A program made the position numbers and the translations under genes. From Sphagnum compactum (lineage: Eukaryota > Bryophyta > Sphagnopsida > Sphagnales): 64,000 bases of DNA. Under the pieces are notes generated by a model, which saw only the letters and a list, made by a program, of their open reading frames with translations, made no database searches and had not been told where the DNA came from. The stretch lies in assembly GCA_965153455.1 (NCBI GenBank), contig OZ234497.1:9300001-9364000 (forward strand), read 5' to 3'. Shown here piece after piece: positions 1 through 13,409 of this stretch. How positions within the stretch are numbered: position 1 is the first letter of the stretch; each line of letters starts with the position of its first letter.

Positions 1-2831
1 ACATCCATTCTACAATAGATCCCATCAATGTTACTTGAATTGTAGTGAGCATAAGATAATGAAGGATTTTCAAGATCTAGGAAAAAAATTCAAATGAAGT
101 CTATCCCAATTATGTTGGCCAAAGACTAGGATTCAATACAAGAATGGTAAGAAAAATTCATGTTTGGTTTAAGATATGAAAACCATGACAACTCCACAAA
201 TTGTTGTAAGCACATTTTTTGTCATAAACTTTAGCTTTGGGCTCACAATCAACCTTCGATGGGCCCAAACCCACCTTAAAACCAAACCCTATGGGTCTAC
301 ATAGGCTATGACCCAACCTTAAAACATGACTTGTTGGGTCTACATGGATCCAAACCCAACCTTTGAAGAAAATAAGGTAGGTCTACATGGAGTTAAACCC
401 ACCTTAGAATCAAAACCAATGGGTTTTTAAGAGTTTTTTACATGGTCCAAATCGTAAGTTTAGATACAAGTGTATACATGGTTTAAGATTTTGAATTTTT
501 AAGGCCTTAAGCCCAATGTAGTGTATGGATGAAGATTCAAACTAACATAATTAATTAAATATGAATATGTTTGCATTTTCTTTGCAGTAAAGGAACTTCC
601 AAAGTTGTACACAAAACTTCAATTTCTTCCATGTTTATATTCAAATGGGGTTAGCATGGGAGGATCCAAAGTTGTTAGAACCATCTTTTTAGTACAATAA
701 TGAGGGAATGACAATAGGGATCCCTTAGTTATGCACAATCCTAGACTATGAAATATTGGAGTTATGGTATTACACTTGTAACAAGAGGTGGAAATTTTTA
801 TTAAGGTCAATGTAGGTGTTTGTTTACTTGAAACCATGGTGAAGGTGATATATTTTCAAAGTCAAACTAGAACATTCAATGATGGATCTTTAAACTAGAA
901 ATTTTTAATATTCTTGTCATATTACCCATAATTGGTTTTGAACCCAAGCCAATGGGTCTTATCAAGGTAAGAGTCATAAGATCTAGAAATTGGTAGTCAA
1001 GAAATTTTGGCCTAGCCCCAAAACCAATGGGTATTGATATATTGTTTTAAAAAAAAGATTTGAAACCAATGGTTTTTTTATACTGAAAGTGACTAAATTC
1101 AAAACCAATGATTCTTTTTAAAACCTAAAAATTGGACAACACTAGTTTCAACCATTTGTATGTGTCCAATTCAAAAACTTGATACAACACATGAAAACTA
1201 TTGTCAAACATTAGAAGATAATATAAACCCATGTTCAAAATAGATGTATTTATCAAGAATTACAAAAGTCCAAAATTTTAGTACAATAATATGCTTTGAT
1301 TTTGGAATAAAGACTTTGGGTATTTCATGAAAATGTCATTTGGATCTAGTCCATGTGGTGAACTACATAACTTCTTATAAGGAATGTAGTTTTTCTTATA
1401 GGAATTCAAGCTATGATGGATTCATGTGAAACCATTATGAATTCATGATCTAGTTTTAGCTCCAAATTACATTTACCACTCCTCAAGTTTGATTATTTGT
1501 TTGTGTACTTGAGATGATTGAGAATTACATGGGAAGTGTGTTGCTTCATCTTATTAATTTTTTTAATTCTTGCACCTGATACTTAATCACAAGGAGTTAA
1601 AAATTGTGCCCCAAGTTCTTACACTTCCATTTTATTAAATTAGGATTTATCCGCTACATTAAGTCAATGGATAATGATTTTAAATATATTTATGTCAATT
1701 TAGTCATAACAAACTAAACCCCTCCTACCTCCCACGTGCTCATCGTATGTCAACAATTCAAAGTTGATGTGTGTGGCAAGTCAAATCTTGGCAAATTCAT
1801 GTGATTCATTTATTGGTGTTTACCAAGTCAAGGGGGGTATCACCTATAAACTTAATAGAAATTATTAAAAGTCTTTTAAAATAATTACATAAGTATTTAG
1901 AGTATTCATTTTTCATTAGTTTAAAAGGACAATGTTTAGAACTAAGAAGCCAAGTTTGGTAGTAGGAACCATGAGGGGAAGTGAAAAGAAAGCTCTAAAT
2001 TTTTGGATATTCAAAACAAAATTTCCCGTTAATGTAATTAAAAAGGGTTTCTCTTTTACAAAGATGTTTTACCATGTGAATATATAAATTCAAGATGGGT
2101 TGAATGTCAAGGGGTGTGTGTGTGTGTGTGTGTGTGTGCATACCTATCAAAATAATGAGTGATGTATTGTTTGATATTTATTTATGTAACTTTGTTTTGT
2201 TGATTCCTTGAACTTATATCTCCAAAAGATTCTGTAAGTGAGATTAAAATGCAAACATATTATCATGAATTGGATAACATGTCTATCAAACTCCTTGATC
2301 AGATTCGGCAACAAAGTGCCAAATAATTAATTAAATTTTAAATCTTAACTTTTGCATTTGGTTTTTAATTCTGAAATTTTTGGTAGGTAATGGTGTATAA
2401 ATAATAATGAACACATTCCTTTTAAGTTTATGGGATAGCCTAGTATGTTTATATTGTCTTAGTCTTTAGTTCTTGCATTTTTAAGGTCTATGGTTCAAAC
2501 ATGACAATTGAAATCTTGTAGATTTTTTAATTTTATAAAAGTTTCGGTTCAAGTAACAAATAATCTTTCAAAATTTTGACAAAACGAAAAATAATTTAAT
2601 TTATTTCAAAATTGTTCAAGTACTACGGTAGTATCTAGTTGACAAGTTTGAGCAAAGACACAATAACTATTATTAACTATACTAAGTGGAAGAAAAGTGT
2701 CATTTACATTTTTGCAACCATTAAGCAAGGATATGAATTTGTAAAAACTCAAGCCATCATTGTCATATTAATCACAATGACCAATAACAAGGTGGGTAGA
2801 ACTTCATGAGTTCCATTTAGGTTTATGTTTT
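1..2831. other. AT-rich intergenic DNA without a gene
   Basis: No reading frame here resembles a known protein. Between about 230 and 1110 there are many diverged copies of a short motif, roughly AAACCAATGGGT followed by a T-rich stretch, with interspersed GGGTCTACAT. This suggests an old degenerate tandem repeat. A GT microsatellite lies at about 2114-2138. Confidence 0.6.
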
Positions 2832-3419
2832 GGGTGAAAGTGCATTATAAGGGGGGTCAATTTGAGCACTTTCACAACATGTGCATAAAATATACACTTC
2901 CAAAATGTGTTTCATTTAATTATGGGTTTCATTTTTGGTGATTAGGCTTTATATTTATATTTTTAAAAATAATGTTATTTAATATAATTTGAAATAAATA
3001 AATTCAAAGAGTATTGAGTATATTTATGGTATATGTGGTATAGTAGAACTCATTTTTTGTTTTAGATTACATTAGATTTGGGTTGAATTAGTCAAACAAA
3101 AAATGTTTGAAATGGAATTTCAAAAGTGGCCCACATCACATTTTTTATCATCTTCCATTTGAAAGTGATTATTTGTCAAATTTTAATTTGCCACATATTT
3201 ATGGTCATTGCCTTTAAGAAAATGTATTTGTGATATGATATCATCAAACTTTTCACATGATTCAAACTTATTCCAATCATATGGAATCACAATGTTTAAT
3301 AGATATTACAAATTTCATAAAGATCCAAAATCATTTCAATCATTTTTAAAATATGTTTTCATTTTTTAGTATTTTGTGATGTACATTTTTTTGTGCAAAT
3401 ATATTCTAACGGGTGAAAG
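2832..3419 (+). repeat. Dispersed ~0.6-kb repeat, copy A
   Basis: This block aligns by eye along its length with 13517-14135. Shared landmarks in the same order are GGGTGAAAG at the start, a run with AAAAATAATGTTAT, a stretch reading TGGCCCA then ATCTTC then ATTTGAA, TGATTA(T/C)TTGTCAAA, CACA(T)ATTTAT, and a TTGTGCAAATATATT-like end. The 9-mer GGGTGAAAG occurs at both ends here (2832-2840 and 3411-3419). There is no coding capacity. It is probably a non-autonomous transposon or a solo LTR; which one is not clear. Confidence 0.6.
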
Positions 3420-3998
3420 CATGGTAAAGTATACACAAAAAGTAGTGCAAGCAACAAAATACTAGGGTCCTTAAAGAAGAGGATTGACAAGTAGACCATT
3501 TTATGGGGATAATATATAAAAAATTGGTACATTATTTATGAACTCTTGTTTGCATGGACTTCAAAAGCTAAATTATTATAATCATGTTTTTTAAAAATTA
3601 CTTGCAAGTACTTGAATTTGACTTAAAATTTGTGGCAGTTTGAAAAATAAAATTCAAGTACTTGAAAGTAGGTGAAATGTTTTTGCAAGTATTTGGGTTT
3701 TTTTTCAAGCATTTCAATATTGATGTGGTGAACATTCTAATATAATGTTTTTGGTTAATCAAGTTTGTTTTCATAATTAAAATCATCCCCGACCCCTAAA
3801 AAATGGGGGATATTTTTGGGGTATTTTTTCAAGTCCAAATGATATGACACAAATTGCTTTTGAAAGCTACGGGGAGGCTAGAGATGCTCATGAAAAAAAT
3901 AAAAATAAAAATCATTTGTTTTAAAATGCTAGACAAAGGTTAGAAGTTTGAAAACCTATTTTTTTCGTGTTTTCAAGTAGAAAACAAGGTAACAAGTA

Positions 3999-4455
3999 CA
4001 GTAAACTCTCTTTAAACTAATATCGTGTAAACTAATATTCTCTCTAAACTAATATGCGGGCACAGGCCCGTGGCGGGCCTCATACTTAATCTAATAATTT
4101 TCCATAAACTGATATTCAATATTTTTTTCCGGTCCCATAGCATTTTATCAACTAATACATCATACATATGGCACCAAAAAAGCGATGAAATAAGAGGAAA
4201 CACCTTCAAAAGTACAGATGTTCAAGTACATGATCTTCTACGTGCTTCTTTGATCCTCCACCAAGCTCCACAAGGTTCCGTTACCTTCCCCAATGATCCA
4301 TGACCTTCTACTAACCTCCATGACCTTCCATGCTGCTCTGGCAGGTTCCGAAATGATTTTTGTTACCCCCCAGATAATTTGTGTAAACTAATATCCTCCA
4401 TAAACTAATATCTTTCGGCCGGTCCCAAGGATCTTAGTTTAGAGAGAGTTTACTG
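3999..4455. mobile_element. Pogo/Emigrant-like MITE with TA target duplication
   Basis: The left end starts CAGTAAACTCTCTTTAAACT and the right end is its inverted copy, finishing GTTTACTG. The terminal inverted repeats are about 25-28 bp with a few mismatches. Both ends are flanked by TA (3997-3998 and 4456-4457), the target duplication of Tc1/mariner-type elements. Subterminal copies of GTAAACTAATAT and two copies of CCGGTCCCA lie inside. The CAGTAAA(A)CTC terminus resembles the plant Emigrant/Lemi pogo-like MITEs. The element is 457 bp. A 77-codon frame inside (4070-4303, +) shows no recognisable transposase motif. Confidence 0.8.
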
Positions 4456-4457
4456 TA

Positions 4458-7389
4458 TGTACAAAATATCTTGATTGCACCTTAACACCACATCGTATGA
4501 AATAAAAATGTGTAATTCTCTTTACATTTGATTACTTTGGGTTTTGACCTACCATAATATGTAAAACATTTGTGAAAATCCTCCATGATAATAACATAGA
4601 TGAAGTTCAAACATGGTACCCCTAAAAAAACATACAATGTAACAACAATCTTGGCCCCCCCATAATGTGTTTTTACCTTTTTATCTTATTTTATATAGTC
4701 ATAACAAATTAAGCAAACGATATAATGAACAAAAAAATTCATTTGCTAATGTTTTTCATTGGTGTTTAAAATTAATCATCATAATATAATGAATTCAATA
4801 ATTGTTAAAACAAAATTGCACATATGGGTTTTCAGATGTGGACTTTTTGCACACACAAATAAATTGTTTAGAATAAGGCATTCATAATTTCTTTTGTTAA
4901 TAAGTTCAAGGAATTACCAATCATAATGGAGGAGGAAATTTAAAGAAAGTTTACAAAGGAACATTATCATGGTCCTTGAAAACAACATACATTGAAAATA
5001 CATGTTTCATGAATGTTTAAACACATAAGGTAGTTGCTAGTCTTGGTGTGTTTTTGGGCATTCTCCTAAGTTGAATGAGTATGATTAGTGAAGAAGGATC
5101 TATGAAGTATGACACAAATACTTTCAATGAGAAGTGGATGTTGCGTGATTCATTTTCGACCCGACATGGTTGGTTAGAAGGGTTATGAATTTAACATTAG
5201 TGGGAGTTTTTAATACCATCTCCATAGAAGCTTGTCAATGATCTATGATGTTTCCAATAAATATAGTTGAAAGTAATTAAAATGCATTTTAAAATAATTC
5301 AAAAAAATTGTGAGATGAAATTCATTAGTTAATTAAAAAACCAATTGAACACTTGGTGTTGGTGTTCATAATATTTTGTCATCAATATAGATCATTTACA
5401 TATGCAAGTACAAAAAAAAATACACCACAATTTTGGTTTAAATTGTAAAATAAAAGAAAAGATCTTATATGCCAACTTTCATTGTATCCGAAGTAGTTTT
5501 GTATGCAATGTAGTTTCCAATGAAAGTTACTACAAGCAAATTAATATTTGCCTATGTAAAGTTATTCTTAAATCTATGTAGTTTAGAAATGTAAGAAGTT
5601 TTCCAATGCAAGCAATTTTTTTAACATAAGCAATTTTTCAACACAAGTATTTTTCCAACATAAGCAATTTTTCAACATGCTAGTAATTTTTCAATATAAT
5701 TAGTTGTTCAATACAAGTAGTTTATTAGTGCAAACATTTTTCCAATGTAAATAGTTTTAATATCTATGTGTGAGTGAAAGTATTTTTCATTTTTTATGTG
5801 TGTGTGGACATGTGTGTGTGTGTGTGAGTGAATGTGATTTTGTGCATATACATTCATTTACTTTAAATTCATGGCAATGGAAACATTTACATTAAATCTT
5901 ATCCATTCATTGTTTGAACATTTATTACATTCATACAACTTTCATCTAGTTTCAACATATAAATATGAAGTGGACAATTGTCTATTCAATTCTATATCTT
6001 ATTTATTGAATAATAAATTATCATCTTCAAGTGAGACAAAATAGCGTGGCATATTTAAGTCAATGTTTGTTATTGAATACAAAAAAAAACCCAACAATGT
6101 CACATTTGAGAATTAAATCCAAGTTTTTTGTTTAATTTACATTGAGATACCATTAAAAATTATTACCCTAATTGTTTTTGTTACATGTGACAAGTCAATA
6201 GGTAGTTAGTTGACAAGTAATTAGCAAAACAAGTAGTTGGCAAAGGTAGTTTTGAGCAAGAAGTTAATTTTCAAAACAATTGGAATATTTATGTTTTTAC
6301 CAACTAGCTATTATTTAAGTGGTCCAATCACACTATTTATTTTGAAATTAGCTAGTATATATTTGAAGAGGAAGGAACAAAATTGAAAAAACTGGAATTT
6401 TTAATTTTTTTTCAAACTTGTAATGGACAACTTTTACATTTCAGACTTACATTTTGATTGTGCAAACTTGGGAATACATTTTATTTTGGAACTTTGATTA
6501 ATACATTGAATTAAAAATTTATTTGTTGTATGTACCTATTACCGTAGATTAGAACCTGTTATGGAAGTAGAAATCATCAATAATTTTAATGAAAATCAAC
6601 CAAAATCCCGTTAACATTTGGTAACCATGTAGTGGATCGAAATTGTAAGCACTAACATTTATAATCAGTAATTTGTACCATGTTTTATATTTTTTTAATG
6701 CAACTTCGAGTTTAATTTATTTTTAATATAATGTTGATGTTTTTGTTATATTTTGAATGGATTAATGAATAGAATTGAATTTTTGAAATTTTTTTGAATA
6801 AATCATTCAACATTCTATCTATAAACCAAATTTTCTCTGATTTTTAATTGTTAGGTAGGATTGATTTGGGTTTATGTTAAAAAATAATGTAAAAAGTTTC
6901 ATAATATAACTTTTTGATTTCAATAATGTCAATAATGGTTATAAGAAGTTTTAAAAAACATTTAAACTAGGTTATACATCAACTTGTAACAAAACTTGCA
7001 CAAATGCAAGACAAACAACAAATGTAACCTATTGGAAATAAGCTAATGCATGTGCCAATCATGGAGGTAGCACAACATGTAAAAGTCAACATTCAACATC
7101 AAAATGCAACTAAATAGGTTGTGCACAAAGAATCAACCATACCCTTAACCATTCACCAAATGACATTATTAATTTCATTCCTAGCAAAAGGCAATGAATA
7201 CTCATAATGGTGGCGATAACAAACCAATTCAAATTTTTGAATCCCAACATCGATTTGATGATAGTTGATTCAGAGATGGAATGAATCCAACTTACAAATT
7301 GGTTGGAACAACTTCATTGCATTGCTTGAATACTTTATAATCAATCAATTTCCATGCCACGTTTGGAATTGGTTAATCCTTGAGTAGCA
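4458..7389. other. AT-rich intergenic DNA without a gene
   Basis: I see no supportable gene. Around 5560-5760 a roughly 20-bp unit (TTTTTCAACATAAGCAA-like) is repeated imperfectly about eight times. A GT-rich simple repeat is at 5790-5830. The rest is low-complexity, A/T-rich sequence. Confidence 0.55.
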
Positions 7390-8218
7390 CCAACTATTGT
7401 TCAACAAGGGCCAACATGGTACCTGCCACTTGGCCAACTAGACCAATTCCTAGTCAAGGTGAAAGGGTTACAAATTCCATATAAGAGATTGATTTCAAGA
7501 GGAAAATATATGTGTGTTGAAACTTGAACCTGTTCTTATTGTCAACACATGGGGCATCAATTCAAACATTGCCCCTTTGTTGATGATAGATTAAGACAAC
7601 TTTTGAAAAATGAGGTGATGAATGTTCATCAACTTATTATTCCAATTACCACAATTATATTACCAAGTGCACTTGTGCAAGGAATTCAAATCATGAATCA
7701 AAGTTTTGGTCATATAGCAGTATCGATTAGCTATCAACTAGCCTCAAAATCACTTGTTACACCATTTGTACTAAGTCGGACCAATGTTTTACCTACAGTT
7801 ACATACCCAATGTGGTATAATGTCATAACCCCTTACATATTTTTAGATTAGTTTGTGTCCCGCATATCCTACTATAACAAAATGGTTTGATCCTTTGATT
7901 TTTAGGAGTCACACATGTTACGTACTTGGGTATGTGTATTTAATACCAAAGCAACTTGTCATACCACTAATACAAACACCCTGCATTATTGGTAACCCAT
8001 ATACTATAGTGGTTTAGCTAATCATTAACAAATATAAAAGACCTATTCAATTAGCCACATGTGATGGCTTCAATGACAACCACTGCACCAATCAATACTA
8101 AGATGCATCAAACTGGTGACAATTTGCTAGTTCATGTACCAAGAAGAAGTTTTGCTCATCATCCACTAGATGGAACACAATTCAGAGATTCACTTGGAGG
8201 AAGTTCATTCGAAAAATA
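7390..8218 (+). pseudogene. Zinc-knuckle (CCHC) protein relic, transposon-type
   Basis: A broken reading frame can be followed for about 0.8 kb. It contains a CCHC zinc knuckle at 7531-7572 (CSYCQHMGHQFKHC, spacing C-x2-C-x4-H-x4-C) followed by PFVDDRLRQLL and VMNVHQ. Upstream, 7400-7530 continues in the same frame (QGPTWYLPLGQLDQF) but is cut by one TGA just before the knuckle. Downstream, a frame change leads to WFDPLIFRSHTC near 7895 and another to PRRSFAHHPLDGTQF near 8150, ending in TAA near 8218. Single-knuckle proteins of this kind are typical of retrotransposon gag or transposon accessory ORFs. The exact family is not identified. Several stops and frameshifts make this a dead copy. 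Confidence 0.6.
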
Positions 8219-8369
8219 ACCAAATGATGCCATCAAAATTTTAGTTTATTACGTATTATGATATTCATTATACATCATTTTTTTAATGAAAAGTGGCTCA
8301 CCCTTAGTGTGCTTCCACTTGAAACTCTATATCCCAATTAAAAGATATAAAAATAGTGTTTTTATAAAC

Positions 8370-8945
8370 TTTTGTTTTATCAACTCCCAAGTTACCTAAC
8401 ACTTCGAGGTCCACAAAAATTGTTTTGTCTTCCTCATGAATTTGGTAATTGGAGCCATGATAAATGCAAAATTATTGATGAAGCATTTATAGAATTAAGC
8501 AATTCCATTAATTACCTAAATTTGTTGTGCATTTGTGGGAACGAGCATCCAAACTATAGCTTGGATTTTCTTAGCATCTAGGAATTTACCATCCTTGGAA
8601 ACTATAAATCCTAGTATCGTCCCTAAAAATATCATGAGTGCACATTTATTTGGATTCAAGCTAATCCCAAATTCTCTGCACATCTAAAAGCACCATTGGA
8701 ATTTAGCTTTATGAGTATCCATGTAACTATACATATAATGAAATCATCTATAAAGATTTTCATGAATTTGTATAGACGATCTTTGAAGGTTTTACTCATT
8801 ATCATCTAGTAAGTAACATGTCCATTCTTCATTCCAAATGACATAACTACCCAAATAAAGGCTCCCCAATTTGTTACAAAGGTTATCTTGCATCTATCAT
8901 CTGGTGTTATGGATATTTCGTGGTATCTAAAGCATGTGTTAAGGG
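8370..8945 (-). mobile_element. Ty3/Gypsy reverse-transcriptase relic
   Basis: On the minus strand, reading from 8945 downwards, there is a recognisable Gypsy RT core: YHEISITPDDRCKITFVTN, WGAFIWVVMSFGMKNG, and FMKIFIDDF, which corresponds to the catalytic F-x-DD box (usually YxDD). This is followed by a diverged RT thumb (FGISLNPNKCA-like, ILGFIVSKDGK) and the FYKCF..NFAFIMAPITKF segment that precedes RNase H. Many in-frame stops interrupt it. It faces the zinc-knuckle relic convergently, so it belongs to a different or rearranged element. No LTRs could be paired with it. Confidence 0.8.
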
Positions 8946-9904
8946 GTGATTTCTGATCTATAGTTGTATATAGTTGTTACATTTTAAAATAACTTTACTA
9001 ATTATATTATACTAGTTATTTATTAGTCATAATTTTTTATTTCTATTCTTGTATACAAGTGCAAATGACCATGTATTTTGAGGATGATTAGGATTATGAT
9101 TATTGTTATTGAATCAAATGAAGTGTTCTTAAATGTTTTCAATTTTCTTTGATTTGGAAATATAAAACATGTTTCTTATCTTGCATAGATTGAAATAACC
9201 TATATTGTAGATCAGAAAAGAGAATTGTAGAACTTGTTTTAATATGAAGAACTAAAAAGTATTAAAGCATAAAATCTACCTTTTCCATTTTTTTGGCAAC
9301 CATGTCAAGGAAGAATTTCAAAAGAATTCTTCACAAATTTATAGTTTTAAATCAATTGTTTAATTTTTTATTATAATTGTGTAGTAATTTTGGTAGTTTT
9401 GTCTTAATAGGAAAGATCTGAATCAAATAATTGAATCAAATAATAATTTAATATGTAAAGGGAATATATATTTCTGACTATTGAAAGGATAATTATTTTT
9501 ACAATTTTTATTTAAAAACTAAATATGTGATAGAAGACAGATATGTTTAAAGTGGTTACGAGGAGTTTACAAAAACAGATTGTTCAAAGTAATCAGAATC
9601 AAAATAGAAGTGGTATTGATAAATTAAGAATGGTATTTACTAATAGGATCACCATATAAATTTTATTTCATAGGCAAACAAAGTTAATACTGAAAAAATG
9701 ATGAATATGAATGAAATTTGTAGAAGAGGAAAAAATGTAGAACCCACATGCAACACACATTTGGATGTGTTGAAAATATGCCAAATTCATTGAAATATCT
9801 TCTTCATACAAAAGACGTTATTGAGGTTAAATCGTAGGATCCCATTGCAAATGATGGATCAAGGTAATCCATCAATCATGTATCAAATTTAGTTCAGACA
9901 AATG
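8946..9904. other. AT-rich DNA, no gene seen
   Basis: About 1 kb of A/T-rich sequence lies between the two retrotransposon relics. It may be untranslated or pol-flanking sequence of those elements, but no motif supports a call. Confidence 0.4.
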
Positions 9905-11470
9905 GAACCATGGGCTTTCAAGAAAATGGACCAAAAACTTTTGGCAGAGGTATCAATGTACAAACCATGAATCAACTACACAACAATGCTAATGGATTGG
10001 CTATATCGATGAATGCGCAAGCAAACCAAGATCAACAAGGCAATGTTGCACATAATGCGCAATATGGGCCTAAAAGAGGACAATCAAACAATCCACATGT
10101 TGTATCGACACAAACAAATGGATTTGCATGTAAGTTGTGTCATACAAATGCACATGCTATTTGTAAATCTCTGTTTATTTCATATAAAAATTCAACAACA
10201 GATGATTGATGAATTGTGGAGTTTCGTTCAAAATACTCAAAGGAGATATTCCACTCCAAACCCATTGAACTAACCACAGTTACAGAATCCTCAAACACTG
10301 ATGATTGTGAGTTCTATTGATTTATTAACAATTGATCCAAAAGTTGAAAAGTGATTAGGGACAACAAAAGGGTTTGAACAACAACATTCGATCATTGTAC
10401 CTTCATATTGGTGTGGGCGAACCCATATATGTTTTTCCACTAAGAACACCAATGATGCCAATGAACACAAATGCAATGACTATTTTACCAATGCCCATGT
10501 GGAATCTAATGACATAATTTATGTCAAAAGGTGTATGTCTATTGGTACCCACCACCCAAATACATGTGGCTATATTTGTCCCATTCAACACACAAATACC
10601 GACCGTTGCACAATAAATATCCACAAGAGTTACAACTGGAAATGGTGATGGACAAAATAGCCCACCAATTTCACCACCATCAAATTCAAAAAGCGAAGCT
10701 ATTCCACAAGAACCATCTAATGGAGGATGGTCTATATTTAATACATGATGGGTTACGTTCACACTATCATGGTATCCACAATCTATTGCACCAATAAGAC
10801 CCCCAACAAGGAAGCATTTATTGTATTTGACTTATGTCAAGGATACAAATCTTGATGTTCACATCTAGGTGTTCAAGAAAACAATCAAAACTAATGGAGA
10901 TTAATTAATGAATACATCCTTATTTTGTTTGGCTTAATTCTTCAAAATAATATTTATGAGTGGGGAAGAAATTTTATACAAGATCATCCTAATTGTACTT
11001 TTGTAGAATTGGAGCAAACTTTCTATAAACATTACAAAAGAAAATAAAATGATGAACATATCTACTTAAAGTTGAGGAGTATCAAATAGGAAGAGAAGGA
11101 GCGTGTCAAAGTTTATTACGAATAGATCCTTAAGTTAGTTAATTACTTGCAGATCAAGGCCATTGATATGTACTTCACCATTGTCTTCAGAGTAGGTGTA
11201 CATCCATACTGGAATGGAGTCAACAACTGGAATGAAACAAGAAACCTTAATCAAACACAAGGAAAATATTATGATTTGTGAAGAAAATGAACTTGAAGGC
11301 TACAAATGTTTTTTTGAAAATTCATACAAATAAAATGGAATTTGATTCAACACTATAAATTCTAATAATAGTAATCGGTATTGTACCGATTGCAATATGA
11401 AAAGCCATAATACATAAGCTTATTGGGTAAAAAAGAAAGAAGTATCAAATGTCATAGATGCCAATGCCAT
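9905..11470 (+). mobile_element. Ty3/Gypsy gag relic
   Basis: From about 10820 a decayed gag domain can be read with frame changes: YLTYVKDTN, VFKKTIKTNG, YEWGRNFIQDHPNCTFVELE, KVYYE, LVNYLQIKA, IFRAG-like and ETLIKHKENIMICEE. The order matches the retrotransposon gag capsid region (W..F...P..T...L...F, then a Y.....L....). Around 11383-11425 a damaged CCHC knuckle reads CTDCNMKSHNT. The stretch 9910-10210 encodes a Gln/Asn-rich peptide (QANQDQQGNVAHN) that may be the gag N-terminal region. Stops such as TAG and TGA in place of Gln and Arg codons are frequent. No downstream pol was found in the same orientation nearby. Confidence 0.65.
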
Positions 11471-11479
11471 GGAGTTCAT

Positions 11480-12040
11480 TCATTTGAATGTTCATCCATG
11501 TACCTAACAATTCGTTTATTTCAGTTCACTTTTAGTTAATTTCTAGTTCATTTCCACTTAACTCATAGTTCACTTCTAATTGACTTTTAGTTGATCATAG
11601 TTAAATTTTAATTAAGTTCTAGTTAAATTTGACTTAACTTTGAGTTAATTCATAATTAATTCCCAAACAACTTCGAGTTGTCCTAGTTAACTTTAATTAA
11701 CTCTCAGTTGACTCTTAATTAAATCTCAATTAATTTTTAGTTAAGTTTCAATTAACTCATAGTTGACTTTCAGTTAGGAAGTTTTTCAAAAAGTTTTTTT
11801 ACTTAATGCATAGGTAAAAACCTTTTTGGAATATCCCTTGAGTTAAGTCCCCAAAAGGGTATAAATAGAAGTAGGACCCTTCATTTCCTTTAGTATGTTC
11901 AACATTAATCTTAAGCACGATCTTGCACCATAGCCTTGTCATGTTTGCATGTGTTAGCATAATAAAGATATGTTTCACATTTGTCTTGCATATCTCGTGT
12001 TCTTGTTTTTGAATCGCATAATCTTGTTTTGTTCCTTGTT
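11480..12040 (+). repeat. LTR-like block with degenerate TTAACT/AGTTAA repeats and TATA box
   Basis: From 11520 to 11780 short units such as TTAACTCATAGTTGACTTTTAGTTAA recur every 12-15 bp with variation. They are followed by TATAAATA at 11870-11877, a C/T-rich stretch, and ATAAAG near 11963. A repeat-rich U3, a TATA box and a polyadenylation-like signal directly after a gag relic fit a retrotransposon LTR. The partner LTR was not found, so a solo or orphan LTR is also possible. Confidence 0.45.
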
Positions 12041-12589
12041 TGAAAGTTAGACTTAGACCTTTCTTTTAGCCTTTGTTATTATAGATCTTCGTGTCCTTGA
12101 TAGAACTTTTCTCATGGTATTGTATTGATTATTTAAAGTTTGGTGACATGTTTTGTTTACGATTCCTTTTGAAGAACACCCGTGGGGAATGAAAATGACA
12201 ATATTTTCTCTTATAATGAAATTTGGTGTTTGCACCGATTCAACAATTTGTGTGAGGTTCCTTGGCAATGGAGAAATGAGACCATATACCCATTTAAGTG
12301 GTTGGTGGATAATGTGTGACAAACATTTTGCAGATGTGCAAAATGCATTAACAAGCATGGCGACCTATGGTATTTGTGCAAACCATAAGCAAATGTTATG
12401 ATGCATGTGTTTGAAATGTTGCGGGCTGTCCATTTTTGTCCTTTCAATAACATTACAAACAACTCATTCAAATGTGTTACAACTTTCAAATTTGCAAATA
12501 CTACTTCATATTTTAATGAGATGCATTTTTTCATGTGTTAGGTCAACATTGAGCTAGGTTGCATGTTTGTAAGATAGGTTTTGAAGTGA

Positions 12590-13409
12590 ACCCTCCAAAG
12601 AGGAAGTATGTGAAAAGACTTGGTGAAGCAGAACGAAAGTAAGCCCTTGCTGACTACAAAGCTGAAAAGTTGTGAAAACAAAAGGAGAAGCGACATAATC
12701 AAAATGAATGGCAATGATGATGTCGTTGTTTTATGAAAAGAACACGTTACTGTGCAAGATGGTAATGCACAACAACAAAGGGAAGAAATAGAACATGTTA
12801 TTGGAGTTTATGAACAAGTGATGGAGGAACGAGATCATTGTCGAATAGCCAATCTCATTGCTAAGTTCATTTCAAAAGCACTACTGGTTTGCCTTAGACT
12901 TATAAATAATAAGCTTGTGATGGAAAAAACCATTTTTCATGTTAAGGTCTGTGATCATATGGTTGACTATATTTTACCTTCAAAGGTTGCCATTGTTCAA
13001 CAAGAAGTATTTGTTGGGGTGATGAAGGCATTAGATGATAATCATCATTCAAATAGTGGTGTTAAACTTGCAACAAAACATGCACTGTTAACTGTTGTTA
13101 TTACTGCCCATAGTGAATCATCAATTAGAGATGTTGCAAAAGCCTTTGGTATCCATCATAGAAACATTATTGTTGTTTTTTCATGGTAGAAATTGATTGA
13201 TGATAATGGTATTGCATTTTGGTCTTTGTCTATAAGGAAAAAAAGGACGTATGGAATGCCTAAGTTGTTGAGAGAAATCATTTTGGAATGGTGGCTTTGG
13301 AGACACATGTAAGTCCAAATAAAAGTGAAGTCACATGCAAAAGAGTGGAGGCAATCGTGTATGATGAAAGACCGACACACTTCTTGATGGAAACTCAAAT
13401 ATGTTTAAA
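12590..13409 (+). pseudogene. Transposon-type coding relic, 5' half
   Basis: The frame begins with a basic segment (PPKRKYVKRLGEAERK, then ALADYKAEK, QKEKR). It continues through the 145-codon open stretch 12752-13189, which contains ERDHCRIANLIAKFISKAL and SIRDVAKAFGIHHRNI, a helix-turn-helix-like segment. The frame runs past a stop to KKRTYGMPKLLREIILEWW and PTHFLMETQ. The second half of the same protein lies at 16205-16718, after a 2.8-kb insertion. The protein looks like a multicopy, DNA-binding, transposon-encoded ORF; I cannot name its superfamily. In-frame stops (for example TAG after VVFSW, TAA after AERK) show it is dead. Confidence 0.55.
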
